A DNA stretch of 9,177 bases from Deferribacterales bacterium UBA4806 (GTDB lineage Bacteria; Chrysiogenota; Deferribacteres; Deferribacterales; UBA228): positions 1 through 9,177 of the forward strand of contig DHGE01000171.1 of the NCBI GenBank assembly GCA_002402635.1. Reading direction: 5' to 3'. Under the pieces are notes generated by a model. The model had not been told where the DNA came from, ran no database searches, and worked only from the letters and a program-made list of their open reading frames with translations. Positions 7,887 through 9,177 of the stretch are shown here, one piece after another. A program made the position numbers and the translations under genes. Numbering within the stretch: position 1 is the stretch's first letter; each line of letters opens with the position of its first letter.

Positions 7887-8263
7887 TCACAATTCTTTAC
7901 TTGCAAATTCTTTAACATTATTTGTAACTAATACAGCTTTTAAGGCTTTTGAGCGAGCAACAATAAAAAGATCATTTGAACCAATTATCTGCTCTGTTGC
8001 TTCGAAATAAATTCTTATATTAGCATATTCAAGAGCAGAAACTTCGTCGAAATCCATTATAACAAAGTTATCTATAAAATCTGAAACTATTTTTATCAAC
8101 TTAAATTATTTTTCTTTTTTGCTCCGTATAATAATTCTGAAACAACTATTACAGATAAAACTAATGTGTGATATAAATCAACCTCTTTCAACTTTTCTTT
8201 TAAGTTCTCTGGTTTGTCTCTTATTAAATAGCCACATATATTTGTATCAAGCATATATATCAT
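7887..8263 (-). pseudogene. vapC: VapC PIN-domain ribonuclease toxin, frameshifted
   Basis: Two pieces in different frames together make one VapC, normally an RNA-cleaving PIN-domain toxin neutralised by VapB. The first (8263 to 8096, 55 codons) starts MIYMLDTNICGYLIRD with acidic D6 and continues to VVSELLYGAKKKNNLS (E43), then stops at TGA. The second (8099 to 7887, opening at a TTG) supplies IVSDFIDNF, the acidic SNDLFIVA and VTNNVKEF. Restoring one base just before 8099, near runs of A, would fuse them into a protein of about 125 residues, close to normal length. The intact N-terminal ATG overlaps the vapB stop as TAATG. The C-terminus also ends early at FASKEL. The toxin is probably inactive unless the shift is a sequencing error or is bypassed by slippage. 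Confidence 0.82.
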
Positions 8264-8499
8264 TAGAATAATTCTCTGGTCTGAGTAGGTAACTGATTTC
8301 TTTCTTTTAAGAAATCAGAAGTATCAATCTTTTTTAAAGCAACAAACAATTTATCCCATTTATCAGTCTTTATAGGTTTGACAACAAGCTTATCATCCAC
8401 TTTTTCGATATATACTTCATCACAATTTAATCTAAATTCTTTTGGTATTCTAACAGCTTGGCTTCTACCATTTTTAAAAACTTTTGCTTTCTTTCTCAT
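8263..8499 (-). CDS. vapB: VapB antitoxin (AbrB/MazE-type DNA-binding)
   Basis: This 78-residue antitoxin should bind and block VapC and repress its own promoter. Residues 5-43 form a swapped-hairpin AbrB/MazE domain: AKVFKNGRSQAVRIPKEFRL, then EVYIEKVDDKLVVKPI. The C-terminal tail DFLKERNQLPTQTRELF matches the usual toxin-neutralising end of this VapB group (DF, R, Q, P, R, LF). A good Shine-Dalgarno GAGG at 8507-8510 lies 7 bases before the ATG. Its TAA overlaps the vapC ATG by one base, giving translational coupling. A perfect palindrome at 8521-8550 lies just upstream. The gene is intact although its toxin partner is not. Confidence 0.93.
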   Translation of the reverse strand: MRKKAKVFKNGRSQAVRIPKEFRLNCDEVYIEKVDDKLVVKPIKTDKWDKLFVALKKIDTSDFLKERNQLPTQTRELF

Positions 8500-8520
8500 A
8501 TAATAACCTCATATATGTTT

Positions 8521-8550
8521 TTGAATATATATCAATTGATATATATTCAA
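8521..8550. promoter_or_regulatory. Perfect 30-bp palindrome, likely vapBC operator
   Basis: The arm TTGAATATATATCAA is followed directly by its exact reverse complement, with no loop. The site sits 21 bases before the vapB start and after the stop of the upstream toxin gene. On the minus strand it contains TTGAAT and, 15 to 17 bases on, TATATT or TATTCA, so a promoter may be built into it. VapB-type proteins bind inverted repeats over their own promoters, which supports an operator role. A hairpin terminator is less likely, since no GC stem or T run is present. Confidence 0.75.
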
Positions 8551-8576
8551 CTATCCTGTGTGAATTGTAATTGACT

Positions 8577-8855
8577 TTAACATCTGTCATAAATATTTTT
8601 TCTGAGGCCAATTCTTAAAATGAGCAATACTAATTTTTCATTCTCCACTTTAAATATAGCTCTTATTTTTTTAGCTATAACAAATCTATAAATATCTTTA
8701 TTTCTTGTACCTTTTAGTTCAGTTATCTTTTTGGTAAATTTCAATTTATCAAGGTTTTTAGCGAGATATTCGATTTTTTGAGCTATTAGTTGTCTCTCAG
8801 CTTGATTAAATTCAGCTAGATCCTTAGACGCTTGCTCACTATATAGTACTTGCAT
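8577..8855 (-). CDS. relE: RelE/ParE-superfamily toxin
   Basis: This 92-residue basic protein has the RelE/ParE layout. Helical N-terminal residues 1-36 begin MQVLYSEQASKDLAEFNQAE. A KKITELKGTRNKDIYRFVI segment follows, then the strand pair KKIRAIFKVENEKLVLLILR and the terminal RIGLRKNIYDRC with its basic and tyrosine residues. RelE-type members cleave mRNA on the ribosome, while ParE-type members poison gyrase. The sequence alone does not decide which, though the IYRFVI, RAIFKV and RKNIYDR pattern leans to RelE. Its ATG lies 17 bases inside the 3' end of the upstream antitoxin gene, and no separate Shine-Dalgarno sequence is visible, so coupling to the antitoxin is likely. The frame is complete. 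Confidence 0.87.
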   Translation of the reverse strand: MQVLYSEQASKDLAEFNQAERQLIAQKIEYLAKNLDKLKFTKKITELKGTRNKDIYRFVIAKKIRAIFKVENEKLVLLILRIGLRKNIYDRC

Positions 8856-9093
8856 TTTTATCTATATCTATACCCAGTTTTTCGTAGACTTCTTTATTAT
8901 TATAAACCTTTATTTTTCCTGTATTAATCTCATCGACAATCTTATCAGCAATTATGGCATCCATATAATCAAGATAAAAGTCAATGGCACTTTCAATTAT
9001 CTCTCTCTGTTTTTTATTTAACACTTTGGCAACTATTTCTAATTCTCTTGCTATATTTTCATCCAATGTTATAAGTTTTTTTACAATACTCAT
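8839..9093 (-). CDS. Ribbon-helix-helix antitoxin for the RelE/ParE toxin
   Basis: This 84-residue protein is the expected antitoxin and autorepressor of the toxin gene it overlaps. Residues 4-43 fit a CopG/Arc-like ribbon-helix-helix: a short strand (KKLITLD), then two helices through ARELEIVAKVLNKKQREIIE and SAIDFYLDYMD. The acidic C-terminal part (DKIVDEINTGKIKVYNNKEV onward) would wrap the toxin. I chose the ATG at 9091-9093 because AGAGG at 9101-9105 lies 7 bases before it. The longer frame from 9141 would run through the promoter and operator, so it is unlikely. The gene overlaps the toxin by 17 bases. Confidence 0.85.
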   Translation of the reverse strand: MSIVKKLITLDENIARELEIVAKVLNKKQREIIESAIDFYLDYMDAIIADKIVDEINTGKIKVYNNKEVYEKLGIDIDKNASTI

Positions 9094-9112
9094 ATTTACA
9101 CCTCTATATACA

Positions 9113-9141
9113 ATAATATATCCATTTAGATATATTATCAA
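9113..9141 (-). promoter_or_regulatory. Promoter with embedded operator of the RHH-RelE module
   Basis: On the minus strand, TTGATA (9136-9141) and TATTAT (9113-9118) are separated by 17 bases, a close sigma-70-type match. Overlying it is a perfect 10-base inverted repeat, ATAATATATC at 9113-9122 and GATATATTAT at 9129-9138, with a 6-base spacer. This arrangement is typical of autoregulated toxin-antitoxin operons, where antitoxin binding blocks RNA polymerase. The antitoxin ATG lies 20 bases downstream of the -10 box. Confidence 0.75.
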
Positions 9142-9154
9142 TAAATTACTTATA

Positions 9155-9177
9155 AAGACTTTTGAACAATTTCCTCT
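9155..9177. repeat. Right copy of the 23-base terminal inverted repeat
   Basis: This sequence begins AAGACTTTTGAACAATTTCC and is the exact reverse complement of bases 3-25. It lies 14 bases upstream of the -35 box of the toxin-antitoxin promoter and is cut by the window edge, so its outer limit is not visible. See the left copy for interpretation. Confidence 0.8.

Noticed and set aside
1..9177. CRISPR array, tRNA or rRNA
   Set aside because: No regularly spaced direct repeats, tRNA-like cloverleaf or conserved rRNA sequence was seen on either strand.

Overview
The window is AT-rich bacterial DNA (no species can be named from it). It carries a compact block of surface-polysaccharide genes followed by two tandem toxin-antitoxin modules. 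Enzymes for GDP-L-fucose synthesis together with at least four glycosyltransferases suggest an O-antigen, capsule or exopolysaccharide locus. The AT-rich coding bias, TTG and weakly signalled starts, and stacked toxin-antitoxin modules suit several low-GC lineages, so taxonomy is left open.

Region 1 (105-4509, minus strand) reads gmd > fcl > FkbM-type methyltransferase > broken glycosyltransferase remnant > family-A glycosyltransferase. gmd makes GDP-4-keto-6-deoxymannose and fcl converts it to GDP-L-fucose; their reading frames overlap by 8 bases. The methyltransferase could add an O-methyl group to the glycan, and the glycosyltransferase would add a sugar.

Region 2 (4719-6746, plus strand) holds a GT4 and a GT2 glycosyltransferase, transcribed divergently from gmd across a 209-base AT-rich spacer. 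A third intact transferase of GT4 type (6734-7828, minus) converges on the GT2 gene and overlaps its 3' end by 13 bases. Together these genes look like part of one repeat-unit assembly cluster. No polymerase, flippase or priming transferase is present, so the locus must continue elsewhere or be incomplete.

Region 3 (7887-9141, minus strand) holds two toxin-antitoxin modules in tandem. The outer one is a ribbon-helix-helix antitoxin with a RelE/ParE-type toxin. The inner one is VapB with a VapC PIN toxin that is split by a frameshift. Each antitoxin is preceded by a palindromic operator-like site: a 10-bp inverted repeat laid over a good promoter, and a perfect 30-bp palindrome.

The two ends of the window carry the same 23-base sequence in inverted orientation. 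This suggests the segment is bounded by two opposed copies of a repeat, most likely an insertion sequence, so it may be a composite mobile segment or a contig broken at repeats. I see no clearly new system. The most interesting signals are the terminal inverted repeats, the eroded glycosyltransferase remnant between two genes, the frameshifted vapC behind an intact antitoxin, and the shared core of the two operators.
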